60,539 bases of DNA from Bacteroidota bacterium (GTDB lineage: Bacteria > Bacteroidota > Bacteroidia > Chitinophagales > Chitinophagaceae), in NCBI GenBank assembly GCA_013286425.1, contig JABDFS010000006.1:1-60539 (forward strand). The letters run 5' to 3'. A program made the translations under genes and the position numbers. The notes under the pieces are model-generated. The model searched no databases. It was not told where the DNA came from and was given only the letters and a program-made list of their open reading frames with translations. This document shows, one piece after another, positions 8,422-18,139 of the stretch (within the stretch, counting starts at the first letter, position 1; each line of letters opens with the position of its first letter).

Positions 8422-10827
8422 ATGAAACGCTCTATCAAAAAAGTTGCTGTCCTTGGCAGTGGTGTAATGGGTTCACGCATAGCTTGTCATTTTGCTGGCA
8501 TTGGTGTGCAGGTTTTGTTGCTCGATATTGTTCCGAAAGATGTTGATGCAAATGCGCCTGCTGCACAAAAAAATAAATTGGTGAATGAAGCATTGCAGTC
8601 TGCTATCAAATCAAATCCTTCTCCTGTTTACACAAAAGATGTTGTAAAAAATATTACAACAGGAAACTTTAATGACAACCTGAAAGACATTTCAGGTTGC
8701 GACTGGATAATTGAAGTGGTAGTGGAACGTCTTGATATAAAGCAACAGTTATATGAAAAGGTAGAGCAATTCAGAAAGCCCGGAACGCTGATCACAACCA
8801 ATACTTCAGGCATACCTATTCATATGCTGAGTGCAGGCAGAAGCGAAGATTTTAAAAAGAATTTTTGCGGGACACATTTCTTTAATCCGCCACGTTATCT
8901 GCGTTTGCTTGAAATAATCCCTGCGCCAGAAACAGATAAAGAGGTAATTGATTTCTTAATGCATTATGGCGATGTTTTTCTTGGTAAAACAACAGTGCTT
9001 GCAAAAGATACACCTGCATTTATTGCCAATCGCATCGGGACATTTGGAATGATGTCCATCTTCAACACAATGGAAAAATTTGATTTGTCTGTTGATGATA
9101 TTGATACGTTGACCGGCCCAATTATCGGGCGGCCAAAATCTGCAACATTCAGAACAGCAGATATTGTAGGTATTGATACTTTGGTAAAAGTTGCAAATGG
9201 TGTGGAAGAGAATTGTCCTGATGATGAAGCCAAAGAAGTATTTAAAATTCCTGCATGGATAAAAACCATGACAGAAAATAAATGGCTGGGTGATAAAACA
9301 GGACAAGGCTTTTTCAAAAAAGTAAAAATACCTGTAACGCAAGGCAGCCCTGAAGAACAAAAGAGTGATAAAGAAATTTATACACTCAATCTTAAGACAC
9401 TTGAATATGCTCCGCGCAGTAAACCACAGTTTGCTTCGGTAAAAGCGGCGCAGTCAATAGAAGATCTTAAGCAAAGATTAAAAGCATTGGTTGCAGCGAA
9501 AGATAAAGCCGGAGAATTTTATCGTCATTTTCATTATGCATTATTTTCTTACATCTCCAATCGAATTCCTGAAATAAGCGATGAATTGTATCGCCTTGAT
9601 GATGCATTGATGGCTGGCTTTGGATGGGAGATAGGCGCATTTGAAAGCTGGGATGTTTTGGGTGTTGCAGTAACTGTAAAAAATATGAAAGACGCAGGTT
9701 ATGCCGTTGCTTCATGGGTTGATGACATGCTTGCAGCAGGCAATGCATCATTCTATAAAACAGAGAACAATACAAAGCTGTATTATGATGTTGCTACAAA
9801 AAAATATTTACCTGTTCCATCTTCGGGCAACTTCATCATACTTGAAAATTATTCAAACAAGATTGTGTGGAAGAACAGCAATGCGTGGCTGTATGATATT
9901 GGCGATGATGTGGTGGCTTTACAATGGCAAACAAAAATGAATACTGTAGGCAGTGAAGTGTTGCAGTCGATAAATAAAAGTATTGAGGTTGCTGAACAAA
10001 AATATAAAGGACTTGTAATAGCAAATGGTGGCGCTAATTTCAGTGCTGGTGCAAACGTAGGAATGATATTTATGTTTGCGGTTGAACAGGAATATGATGA
10101 GCTTGATATGGCAATACGCATGTTTCAAAATACGATGATGCGTGTGCGTTATTCAGGCGTTCCTGTAATTGTAGCGCCACATGGTTTAACGCTTGGCGGC
10201 GGTTGTGAAATGAATTTGCATGCAGATAAAATTTATGCGGCTGCTGAAACATATATCGGTTTGGTTGAATTAGGTGTTGGCTTGATTCCCGGCGGTGGTG
10301 GCACAAAAGAATTTGCATTGCGCGCTGCAGATGAAATGCATGAAGATGAACCGGAAACTATCACACTAAAAAATCGTTTTTTCAATATTGCAACAGCTAA
10401 AGTTGCAACGTCAGCATTTGAAGCATATCAATTAGGCATTTTACGAAAAGGCCATGATGAAGTAGTGATGAACCCGCAACGCAGGATCGGCGAAGCAAAA
10501 AATGCAGCAATAGAATTATACGACCAGGGTTATGTGCAACCTGCTCAAAGAAAGGATATAAAAGTGTTGGGCAGATCTGCATTGGGTGCTTTATATGCAG
10601 GTATTAATGGCATGTGGCGCGCTGATTATGCAACTGATCATGATGCGTTGGTTGCACGCAAACTTGCGTATGTTATGTGCGGTGGTGATTTAAGTGAACA
10701 ATCTTTTGTAAGCGAACAATATTTGCTTGACCTGGAACGCGAAGCTTTTTTAAGTTTATGCGGCGAAAGAAAAACACTACAGAGAATTGAAGCGGTTATT
10801 AAAAAAGGCAAGCCTGTAAGGAATTAG
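8422..10827 (+). CDS. 3-hydroxyacyl-CoA dehydrogenase / enoyl-CoA hydratase, two-domain beta-oxidation enzyme
   Basis: 801 residues. The N-terminal NAD-binding Rossmann motif is VAVLGSGVMGSRIACHFAG; FCGTHFFNPPRYLRLLEIIP is the dehydrogenase active-site region. The C-terminal half is a crotonase fold with an oxyanion-hole Gly-rich part (GGANFSAGANVG) and LGGGCEMNLHADKI. The order, dehydrogenase first and hydratase second, is that of FadN, the reverse of E. coli FadB/FadJ. It catalyses hydration and NAD-dependent oxidation of acyl-CoA intermediates. No thiolase or acyl-CoA dehydrogenase gene follows, so partners must be elsewhere. Preceded by a promoter-like TACTTTTG. Confidence 0.9.
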   Translation: MKRSIKKVAVLGSGVMGSRIACHFAGIGVQVLLLDIVPKDVDANAPAAQKNKLVNEALQSAIKSNPSPVYTKDVVKNITTGNFNDNLKDISGCDWIIEVVVERLDIKQQLYEKVEQFRKPGTLITTNTSGIPIHMLSAGRSEDFKKNFCGTHFFNPPRYLRLLEIIPAPETDKEVIDFLMHYGDVFLGKTTVLAKDTPAFIANRIGTFGMMSIFNTMEKFDLSVDDIDTLTGPIIGRPKSATFRTADIVGIDTLVKVANGVEENCPDDEAKEVFKIPAWIKTMTENKWLGDKTGQGFFKKVKIPVTQGSPEEQKSDKEIYTLNLKTLEYAPRSKPQFASVKAAQSIEDLKQRLKALVAAKDKAGEFYRHFHYALFSYISNRIPEISDELYRLDDALMAGFGWEIGAFESWDVLGVAVTVKNMKDAGYAVASWVDDMLAAGNASFYKTENNTKLYYDVATKKYLPVPSSGNFIILENYSNKIVWKNSNAWLYDIGDDVVALQWQTKMNTVGSEVLQSINKSIEVAEQKYKGLVIANGGANFSAGANVGMIFMFAVEQEYDELDMAIRMFQNTMMRVRYSGVPVIVAPHGLTLGGGCEMNLHADKIYAAAETYIGLVELGVGLIPGGGGTKEFALRAADEMHEDEPETITLKNRFFNIATAKVATSAFEAYQLGILRKGHDEVVMNPQRRIGEAKNAAIELYDQGYVQPAQRKDIKVLGRSALGALYAGINGMWRADYATDHDALVARKLAYVMCGGDLSEQSFVSEQYLLDLEREAFLSLCGERKTLQRIEAVIKKGKPVRN

Positions 10828-10828
10828 T

Positions 10829-11014
10829 AACAACATAAGACCTAAAGGCAAAGATGAAACATGGGTTTGTGTTTGGGGAAGGGAAGTTGATACACATAAA
10901 GATAGCAAAAAAGATTCTGTATATCTGAATGAGAACTGGGTGTTCGATAAAAACGGCAAGGTTGCTTATATGAGCCAGTTACAGGCAACGCCTCCAAAGC
11001 CCATGCAGAAATAA
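10829..11014 (+). pseudogene. Remnant of a SnoaL/NTF2-like protein (C-terminal part only)
   Basis: Reading from 10829 gives 61 sense codons ending TAA at 11012-11014. The translation includes KDETWVCVWGREVDTHKDS and NENWVFDKNGKVAYMSQLQA, with the beta-strand pattern of the C-terminal half of NTF2/SnoaL-like proteins. The frame is closed by a stop only a few codons upstream, inside the preceding gene's end, and there is no start codon, so the N-terminal half has been lost. It begins immediately after the stop of the dehydrogenase gene, which marks a deletion junction there. Confidence 0.65.
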
Positions 11015-11154
11015 AACAACAGGTTTAAAGTATTAAACATGATTTACTTTTTTAGAAAAGAAAGTTAATCATGTTTTTTTATGTCCTTTAAGTACTCAAA
11101 TTAGTATTTCACATTCCACCGCTTGCAATTTACTTTGCATCTTTGTCGCTTCCA

Positions 11155-13251
11155 ATGCATAAGTATTTAATAAAAGCGTTTTGTTTTGCAAGTGTAATAG
11201 TGTTGCTGCATAGCGGCTTAAATGCACAGGTTCCGGATAATCCTATAGGACGGGAATATAACTATGACAGGAGCGGTACGCCTGTAAAAAAAGATACAAC
11301 AGGTGATCAGCTTAAACACCGCGATGTATACGAAGATTCTATAACCATTAGCTATCACTACTGGGATTCTACACGTGTTAATAAAATTGATTCATCTATC
11401 AGTGATTTCAATACAAGATTTCCTGTGCCGTGGACATATTATGATCTTGGTAATTTTGGAAGCGCTTCAAAATCTTTCATCTTTCAGCCTGATATGAAAC
11501 CGGGTTTTGATGCAGGCTTTCATGCTTATGATGTGTACCAGTACACCCCTGAAAACACAAGATTCTTTCAAACAACAAGGCCTTATTCCGAAACAGTTTA
11601 TTTGATAGGAAGCAGGGCAGAGCAGATGATAAATTTGTTTCATACACAAAACAGGAAAAGTAATTTTAATTTCGGATTGGATTTTAAGATCCTTAGCTCG
11701 CCGGGCGCTTATAAAAACCAAAGCACCGTTACCAGTAATGGCCGCATAAACACTTTTTATCAAAGCAACAATAAGCGTTACACCAATACTTTTATTTTTA
11801 TTACCAATAAAGTATTATCATCTGAAAATGGAGGAGTGAAGCCTGGTCAGAATCTTGACAGCCTTGCATTTAATGACCCCTTCAGTGCTTCAACCAAACT
11901 TGGAGATAATCTTGTAACCTACCGCAGTATTTTCAATTCAACCATTAACACCGGAACACAATACAAAGAGATATCGCTGTTAATGAGGCATAGTTATGAT
12001 TTTGGACAGAAAGATTCTATTGTTACTGACTCTGTAACCTATAAATTATTTTACCCGAGAATAAGGCTGCAACATACTATTCAGTATTCTCAAAATGGTT
12101 ATGAATATCATGATTTCCTTCCTGTAGATTCTGATTATTACAAATACATGCATTATGCTATTGCCGCCGGTGTTGACACAGTTAAGTTTAATGATACCTG
12201 GCGAAATATTACAAATGATTTTGCTATCATTTCATATCCGCAAAAAAATAATCTTAACCAGTTTTTGAAATTGAATGCAGGTCTTGAATTGATCAAAGGC
12301 AACGTTTCTCAATTCACGAAAGAGTATAATAATGTGTATACAGCAGCAGAATACCGCAATCGAACACGTAATCATTTATACGATATAGAAGCTTCAGGTA
12401 AGTTGTATGTTACCGGTCATTATGCCGGAGATTATTCAGCTTATATAAGCCTGCAACGTTCTTTGAAAAAAAATCTTGGTGCGCTTAAAATAGGGTTTCA
12501 AAATGTTACACAAACACCATCTTTTGTAATGACTGAGTTTGTGTCAGATTCTATCAGGCCGGTTAACCCTGTATCTCCAACAGATACTGCCAAAGGGCCG
12601 GTTAACCAGGCACTTACTTCTTTTCCTGTTACCGGTGTAAATAATTACAACAAAGAAAATCTTACAAAGATTTTTGCAGTAATTAATATACCTCCTGCAA
12701 ACCTGCAACTTGGCGGCGAATATTACCTTATTTCAAACTATACTTATTTTAACGGTCTTTATACTACTGCACAATATTCCACTTTGTTTAATGTATTGCA
12801 TTTGTATGCGCAAAAACAATTTCGGATTTCAAAGCATTGGAACTGGTATCTCGATGGCCATTTTCAGCAGACTACTGGTAATCCGCCGGTGCATGTGCCA
12901 TTGGTGCTTGCCCGCAGCCGCTTTGCTTTTGAAGGAAACTTTTTCAAAAATCTTTTTTTATCAACAGGATTTGAAGTGCGTTATAACACGCCTTATAAAG
13001 CAGATAGTTATTCTCCGCTTACCGGTCAGTTTGTTTCGCAGGACAACACTACCATATCTAACCTGCCGGATGTAAGCGCTTATCTTAATTTCAGGATAAA
13101 AGGGTTCAAAGGATTTATACGCGTGGAAAATTTAAATACCATCAGTTTTAAAAATGGTTTCTCTTTTAGTAATTACAATTATTCAGCACCTGATTACCCT
13201 ACACGTGGCTTTTGGTTTCGGTTTGGTATTTGGTGGAGCTTCGTGAATTAG
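11155..13251 (+). CDS. Putative outer-membrane porin (Porin_10-like)
   Basis: About 698 residues. A signal peptide (IVLLHSGLNAQ, cleavage after NAQ) is followed by a Ser/Thr/Tyr/Asn-rich protein with alternating beta-strand pattern and a C-terminal aromatic strand (FWFRFGIWWSFVN). The length and N-terminal layout fit the Bacteroidota putative porin family (Porin_10, PF14121). A TTG at 11143 is possible, but the ATG at 11155 (MHKYLIKAFCF) gives a normal signal peptide. A channel function is inferred from the family only. Confidence 0.72.
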   Translation: MHKYLIKAFCFASVIVLLHSGLNAQVPDNPIGREYNYDRSGTPVKKDTTGDQLKHRDVYEDSITISYHYWDSTRVNKIDSSISDFNTRFPVPWTYYDLGNFGSASKSFIFQPDMKPGFDAGFHAYDVYQYTPENTRFFQTTRPYSETVYLIGSRAEQMINLFHTQNRKSNFNFGLDFKILSSPGAYKNQSTVTSNGRINTFYQSNNKRYTNTFIFITNKVLSSENGGVKPGQNLDSLAFNDPFSASTKLGDNLVTYRSIFNSTINTGTQYKEISLLMRHSYDFGQKDSIVTDSVTYKLFYPRIRLQHTIQYSQNGYEYHDFLPVDSDYYKYMHYAIAAGVDTVKFNDTWRNITNDFAIISYPQKNNLNQFLKLNAGLELIKGNVSQFTKEYNNVYTAAEYRNRTRNHLYDIEASGKLYVTGHYAGDYSAYISLQRSLKKNLGALKIGFQNVTQTPSFVMTEFVSDSIRPVNPVSPTDTAKGPVNQALTSFPVTGVNNYNKENLTKIFAVINIPPANLQLGGEYYLISNYTYFNGLYTTAQYSTLFNVLHLYAQKQFRISKHWNWYLDGHFQQTTGNPPVHVPLVLARSRFAFEGNFFKNLFLSTGFEVRYNTPYKADSYSPLTGQFVSQDNTTISNLPDVSAYLNFRIKGFKGFIRVENLNTISFKNGFSFSNYNYSAPDYPTRGFWFRFGIWWSFVN

Positions 13252-13351
13252 CCTGAACTTTATAAATACCTGTCAAACGTTTTTACTTGCCTGTAAAGGC
13301 TTTTGTTTAAAGAATTAGAAACAAGATTGGCGGAGAATTAGTTTAAATAAA

Positions 13352-13377
13352 AGAGGCTGCCCTTTATGGCAGCCTCT
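13352..13377 (-). terminator. Intrinsic terminator after the first amt gene
   Basis: Perfect 9-bp stem AGAGGCTGC / GCAGCCTCT with an 8-nt loop, followed on the minus strand by TTTTATTT. It lies 31 bp beyond the amt stop codon. On the plus strand it lacks a T run. Confidence 0.82.
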
Positions 13378-13408
13378 GAATGCTATTTAAAATATTGTAT
13401 GGAGATCA

Positions 13409-14779
13409 TTATAGCTTTTCCATCAAACCTTCTTCTGTAACTGCAAGCGTTACATGCATATATTTTTCATCGTGCTGACTAACATCAAGTCCTTTTTCTT
13501 CTTCAACATCACTAACGCGAAGCGGTACAATAAAGTTAACCAGTTTAAAGATCAGGTATGAAACAACAAAACTGTAAGTTACAGCGCATAACATAGCTTT
13601 TAGCTGCGTAAAGAAAAAATCAGGATTGCCGTAAGCAAGCCCGTCTGCACCCGCACTGTTAACAGCTTTGGTTGCAAATATACCTGTCATTAACATTCCC
13701 ACCATACCGCCAATTCCATGACAAGGGAAAACATCCAATGTGTCGTCAAGCGAACTTTTTGATTTTATGTATACTGCAATGTTTGAAATAATAGCAGCTA
13801 CCACACCAATAAAAATACTTTGCGGAACAGCTACATAGCCTGCACCAGGAGTAATGGCAACAAGCCCTACAACTGCACCAATACAAAAGCCCGTAACAGA
13901 AGGTTTTTTGCCTTTTAAAACATCAAAGAACATCCAGGAAAGCCCGGCAGCAGCAGCGGCAGTATTTGTTGTTGAAAAAGCGGATACTGAAAGCGCATTT
14001 GCACCCAAAGCTGATCCTGCATTAAAACCGAACCATCCAAACCATAAAAGACCGGTTCCGATCAGTATATAAGGAATGTTTGCCGGAATTGTTTCTTTAT
14101 GTTCAATGTGCATTTTCCTGCGTTTTAATACAATTGCACCTGCAAGAGCAGCACAACCTGCTGAAATATGAACTACAGTTCCACCTGCAAAATCCAATGC
14201 CCCCATTTTAAATAAAAATCCACCCGGGTTCCAGCTCCAGTGTGCTAACGGAGCATATACCAATAAGCTGAATAAAACTGTAAACAGAACATACGCAGTA
14301 AACCTCATTCTTTCTGCTATAGCGCCTACTACAAGGCCGGGAGTAATAATAGCAAACATCAACTGAAACATTGAAAAAAGCGATTTAGGAATAGTTGGAG
14401 CAAGCGACCATGGCTCACCTGATGCAACTCCTTTATACATAAAATGGCTGGCGGGGTCACCAATAAAACCTTTAATAGAATCTCCAAAACACAAACTATA
14501 TCCTACTACAATCCAAAGTACACCCACCACACCTGCCGCTACCACGCTCTTCATCATCGTAGAAAGCACATTTTTACGGTTAACCATGCCTCCGTAAAAA
14601 AAGGCCAGGCCCGGAGTCATTAAAAAAACCAATGCAGTGGCAACGATTATCCACGCAATGTCTGCAGAGTTATATTTCCCATCATCAAAATTGGGAAATG
14701 TAGGCGTAAAAATAGCAGCTATTGCTACTATACTTAAAATGATAAAAGGCGCATAATTTTTAAATTTAGTTGTACGCAT
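13409..14779 (-). CDS. amt: Ammonium transporter Amt (first copy)
   Basis: 456 residues, about 11 transmembrane helices. Family signatures are visible: FYGGMVNRKNVLSTMMKS near the N-terminus, FAGGTVVHISAGCAALAGA carrying the first pore His, and PCHGIGGMVGML carrying the second. Conducts ammonium into the cell through the inner membrane. No glnK/PII gene is adjacent. A terminator follows at 13352-13377. A second, more distantly related Amt is encoded at 31063-32640. Confidence 0.95.
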   Translation of the reverse strand: MRTTKFKNYAPFIILSIVAIAAIFTPTFPNFDDGKYNSADIAWIIVATALVFLMTPGLAFFYGGMVNRKNVLSTMMKSVVAAGVVGVLWIVVGYSLCFGDSIKGFIGDPASHFMYKGVASGEPWSLAPTIPKSLFSMFQLMFAIITPGLVVGAIAERMRFTAYVLFTVLFSLLVYAPLAHWSWNPGGFLFKMGALDFAGGTVVHISAGCAALAGAIVLKRRKMHIEHKETIPANIPYILIGTGLLWFGWFGFNAGSALGANALSVSAFSTTNTAAAAAGLSWMFFDVLKGKKPSVTGFCIGAVVGLVAITPGAGYVAVPQSIFIGVVAAIISNIAVYIKSKSSLDDTLDVFPCHGIGGMVGMLMTGIFATKAVNSAGADGLAYGNPDFFFTQLKAMLCAVTYSFVVSYLIFKLVNFIVPLRVSDVEEEKGLDVSQHDEKYMHVTLAVTEEGLMEKL

Positions 14780-15254
14780 AGCAGGATTTTTAAAAAATTT
14801 GGAAAAATAAATTAATTGCTCACAGCAATAATAATCAATTTGAAGCTTTTTTGCTTAAAAAATAAATATTTTTTTAAATTGTATGTGTATAATTTAAACT
14901 TAATAAAATATAATTATATGTGGATATCAGGATGAGCCAAAAAGGGCTTGGAAGTGAACGGAGGGCAAACAATATTCTACAAAAAACTGAAGTTATTGAT
15001 GAAAATGATGTGTGGAATACACATAGAATTAGAATCTTATATTTCCTGTATTCGCGAAAGCGGGAATATATAATTGATCTCTTTAAATGCTTTTAATAAG
15101 GAGTTGCCAGATCAATTATGTGGTATAAAGGATAAATTGTCTGGCTCAAATAAAGCTTTAAGTGAAGAATAGCAACGGCGGAAAATCTATTAGCAAACAG
15201 TTCTACGCCCCGGATTATAAGAATTGAAAGCCCAAAATATCCCTCCGGATCTTA
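14780..15254. other. Gene-free interval
   Basis: About 475 bp with no convincing coding frame on either strand. The first 130 bp are very AT-rich and probably hold the amt promoter. A weak imperfect hairpin lies near 15040-15070 (arms around ATATTTCC and GGGAATAT). No RNA gene recognised. Confidence 0.5.
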
Positions 15255-15605
15255 TTATAACGGTTGTGTAAGGGATTGTTTCATTTTTTTAGGAAGCCCG
15301 GCCATAATCAAGTCATATGATTTTTTCATGTAGTGTTTCCACTCAAGCGCATTTAATGCATTCTCTTTTTCAATTCTTATCCAATAAGTTACCGACAACC
15401 GGGGCATTGGCGCAATACCTTGCCTCTCAACCAGGTAGCCAAAATCAAATTCGTCACACTTTATTCCTGTTTTAAATTGCCCTTCTATTCGTGTCCCGCA
15501 AAAGATTTTATTCCCAATAGAAAAGCACAAGTCAGTTCCATATTTTATATCCTCAGTTACATGGGGCAATGAAACACAAAAATTTCTTATATCTTCTATT
15601 GTCAT
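15255..15605 (-). CDS. MmcQ/YjbR family protein
   Basis: 116 residues, the usual length. The pattern MTIEDIRNFCVSLPHVTEDI, then DLCFSIGNKIFCGT and a C-terminal helical MKKSYDLIMAGLPKK is typical of the MmcQ/YjbR fold (CyaY-like). Members are often annotated as DNA-binding, but the cellular role is not established. Free-standing on the minus strand, flanked by gene-free DNA on both sides. Confidence 0.85.
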   Translation of the reverse strand: MTIEDIRNFCVSLPHVTEDIKYGTDLCFSIGNKIFCGTRIEGQFKTGIKCDEFDFGYLVERQGIAPMPRLSVTYWIRIEKENALNALEWKHYMKKSYDLIMAGLPKKMKQSLTQPL

Positions 15606-15644
15606 TTAATCTAATGAGAGTTTTTTCAATCTGCTAACGTATCA

Positions 15645-15662
15645 GCCTGGCTGAAGCCAGGC
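15645..15662. repeat. Short perfect hairpin, REP-like (GGCTTCAGCC core)
   Basis: Arms GCCTGGCT / AGCCAGGC with a 2-nt loop. The core GGCTTCAGCC (minus strand) is shared with the hairpin at 16338-16357. There is no T tract, so it is not an obvious terminator. Confidence 0.6.
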
Positions 15663-16069
15663 GTTTACATTATTGTCAGCTAATAACTGAAGATAAAAAT
15701 AAAATGCTCAATAGCATAATGTTGACGACTTAAAACATATTAAGTAACGTGAGCCCGGTTTAAGTAGCTAAGGGAAGTTGATTAAAAATTTCCATTTAAA
15801 TATTGAGAGAAGGCTTTTTAGGAAAGGAAGAATAAGCTGCCGGGGTTGCCCTGATATTAAACAGAAAACCGTTTAAATTTATTCCGGGAAATTCAAATAC
15901 AGCAAAGAAGAAACACAAATAGTGGAAAAAGTTATTGGACTAAAATAAACTGCACTGGCAAGTGCTTTATAAAAGCATTGCTGATCAACAGCATTTATAC
16001 CGGAACAGAGTGCTACTACCACAAGGTTATTCCAGATATTTTATCATAATTTCTAAAAGATACCTTCCG

Positions 16070-16125
16070 GCTACCTGCTCCCTATCAAGTCCGTTATTTA
16101 ACGGACTTGATAGGGAGCAGGTAGC
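16070..16125. repeat. 56-bp palindrome: 27-bp perfect arms with a 2-nt centre
   Basis: The left arm 16070-16096 begins GCTACCTGCTCCC and ends GTCCGTTA. The right arm 16099-16125 is its exact reverse complement, and the centre is TT. The arms show no mismatch. No T run on either side, so a simple terminator is unlikely. It could form a cruciform in DNA or a very stable RNA hairpin. Confidence 0.93.
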
Positions 16126-16337
16126 TCTTTGATATGATGCCGGTTCAATCTGCAATTCGCCGTAGGATGATTGGCAACATATGCTAAAAATAACGTGTGA
16201 CCGGCTTAAGATTAACCAGGGATCGTCATTGTAAAGGAGCATTACAGGATCATTTTCTTTTACCTGGATCATTTATGCAACCGGGAAATTTCCGGAAATT
16301 GAAGCTGTGAAAGGGGTAGCATTAATTCATATTGTAA

Positions 16338-16357
16338 CAACAGGCTTCAGCCTGTTG
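16338..16357. repeat. Short perfect hairpin, REP-like (GGCTTCAGCC core)
   Basis: Arms CAACAGGCT / AGCCTGTTG with loop TC. Shares the GGCTTCAGCC core with the hairpin at 15645-15662. Lies in gene-free DNA, without a T tract. Confidence 0.6.
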
Positions 16358-16443
16358 AAATCCTGCAATGTAAAATTAAGAGCCGTAGGCCGGCATATAT
16401 TTCTTAACCCGAACTCCTATGTTAAGTATGTAATTTCCCCAAA

Positions 16444-16968
16444 TTACAATTGCAATATTCTTAAATATTCTACCCAGGGCCCAACATCGGTTTTATAGTG
16501 CTTAGCCATAACGCGGGAAATTTGAGCAATATGATTGAGGTCGTGCACAGTCCATGTTGAAAGAAGTTGAGCTAAAGTGGTTTTTCCAAATGCAGGATGA
16601 ATACCTATCCTTTTGAGATCCTTGGCTGTAATTCTTTTTGAACGCAAAATCTCAATATTCTTTTTACGTAAATCTTTGAATTCAATTAAAAGCTGGCTCA
16701 ACGATTTTCCTTTACTTTCTTCAAATTGCGCAAATCGATCAAAGGGTTTAAACTTTTTATCCGGGTTATCTGAAAGAATAACTTCCATTCTTGGAATCCA
16801 ATCTGTTTTTTCGCCATGAATCAGATGTCCAATAATATCATACGTACTCCATGTTTCCCCACCTTCGTTGTTTGAAGTCCAGTCAGGTGACAGGTTTTGT
16901 AACAGTGCTATGAGAACGGCAGGAGTACGTTCCAGAATTTCAATTGATTTTGATAGCGAAAAATTCAT
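16444..16968 (-). CDS. DinB-family metal-binding four-helix protein
   Basis: 174 residues. The three expected His ligands are visible in GHLIHGEK (first His) and HDLNHIAQI (last two), in the four-helix-bundle pattern of DinB_2/YfiT-like proteins. Such proteins include metal-dependent thiol transferases (bacillithiol- or mycothiol-type), but no substrate can be assigned. Cytoplasmic. The C-terminal VGPWVEYLRIL is typical of the group. Confidence 0.85.
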   Translation of the reverse strand: MNFSLSKSIEILERTPAVLIALLQNLSPDWTSNNEGGETWSTYDIIGHLIHGEKTDWIPRMEVILSDNPDKKFKPFDRFAQFEESKGKSLSQLLIEFKDLRKKNIEILRSKRITAKDLKRIGIHPAFGKTTLAQLLSTWTVHDLNHIAQISRVMAKHYKTDVGPWVEYLRILQL

Positions 16969-17092
16969 TGCGTGATCCTGATTTTCTTTAAAGGTAAAAA
17001 TATATCAAGGTTGAAGTTAGCCTGGCTTTCTTTCCCTGCAGTCTCCTGGTCTTGCCTTGTGTATAAAAACAGCGTTCGGGAAAGGGAAAATT

Positions 17093-18139
17093 CTAATGAT
17101 CTTCTTTTCCAAAAATTCCATCAATTACATTACTTACAACGGGAATAGGTTTTTTTAACATGATCTGTCTTGCGAGGGTAAGCCGTACTTCGCTGGTCGG
17201 GAAAATATTTGCGGTAGGGTCATTAGCTTGTTTAACCAATAAAACATTGCCCGCCCAGCTTAGGCTTACATTCCATATAGTACCTCCATAACCTGCAGCA
17301 GTTTTAAAATTTATTCCAGGTTCAAAACCCATCTTTTTATTGTTAACCGATCCGTTTTCGCTGCTAACAAAATTGATGTTACCATTTATAATTGCAGAAC
17401 TTAAAACATAGAAATGCTTTTTTATCACAGCTATATAAGCATAACCAACGCCCGGGCCAAAAGTTATAAAATGAAAATTAGAAAAGTTTGCACCAGGGAA
17501 GAAACCAAGAATTTTTGAAGGAATTAAATTGCTGTCCTTTGAATTGATGTTTTCATAATATACGCTTCCGCCATATAACAACGTTCCCGTAGATTTTCTT
17601 ATCCATTCATTTTGGTAAAAAGCAGATCTGTAAGAAAACTTTTCAAAATTTTGAACGCGATAAGCCGCAAATCCCAATAAATTCAAACTAATATCAGGCC
17701 TGTAATAATAATTATCCGGCAGTTCATACGAATAACTTTCAGGTGCTGCGTAAAAGCCTTTATAATGAAGAAAAAGAAGATCCGATGTCCATTTTTGCAG
17801 GAAGAAATGAAACTGAAGATCTAATGCGGTAGTCTTTCCGCGTTTTTCAATTCCATTATTTAAAAAACCAAACCCCGTACTAAAATTTGCTGATAGATTT
17901 TTATAAGTAACGCCGGCGCCAAGATTTGTGGTTGAATTTGATCTGTATGTAATATCTGATTTTCTACCAGGTGATGAAAAAGAGAAACCGGCATAATCCT
18001 TTACCGTATAAATTCTTACTGTTAAGGCATTAGGGAATGTTTTATAATAAAGACTATCGTTCGAATCTTGAGAGAAAATATTTATATGCAACAGGAACAA
18101 AAAAATTGCATTGAGAAGAGCAAGACGTTTTTTTATCAT
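17093..18139 (-). CDS. DUF4421-like outer-membrane protein
   Basis: 348 residues with a signal peptide (FLLHINIFSQ). The opening FSFSSPGRKSDITYRSNSTT and the repeated aromatic beta-strand pattern fit the DUF4421 family, predicted barrel proteins of Bacteroidota. The C-terminal FGKEDH is not a classic beta-signal. Function unknown. Single gene, with gene-free DNA upstream. Confidence 0.68.
   Translation of the reverse strand: MIKKRLALLNAIFLFLLHINIFSQDSNDSLYYKTFPNALTVRIYTVKDYAGFSFSSPGRKSDITYRSNSTTNLGAGVTYKNLSANFSTGFGFLNNGIEKRGKTTALDLQFHFFLQKWTSDLLFLHYKGFYAAPESYSYELPDNYYYRPDISLNLLGFAAYRVQNFEKFSYRSAFYQNEWIRKSTGTLLYGGSVYYENINSKDSNLIPSKILGFFPGANFSNFHFITFGPGVGYAYIAVIKKHFYVLSSAIINGNINFVSSENGSVNNKKMGFEPGINFKTAAGYGGTIWNVSLSWAGNVLLVKQANDPTANIFPTSEVRLTLARQIMLKKPIPVVSNVIDGIFGKEDH

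Larger units (their letters stand above)
15606..16443. other. Gene-free interval with hairpin repeats
   Basis: No convincing gene. It contains three hairpins listed separately (15645-15662, 16070-16125 and 16338-16357). A minus-strand frame at 16027-16272 (81 codons) runs straight through the large palindrome and is not supported as a gene, although its first 50 codons look somewhat protein-like and could be a gene remnant. Confidence 0.5.

Noticed and set aside
16141..16160. tRNA T-arm-like GGTTCAATCTGC
   Set aside because: No matching acceptor, anticodon or D-arm could be found around it.
16027..16272. 81-codon minus-strand ORF
   Set aside because: About a quarter of it is the 56-bp palindrome, and no family or signal is recognisable. 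At best a remnant; not reported as a gene.
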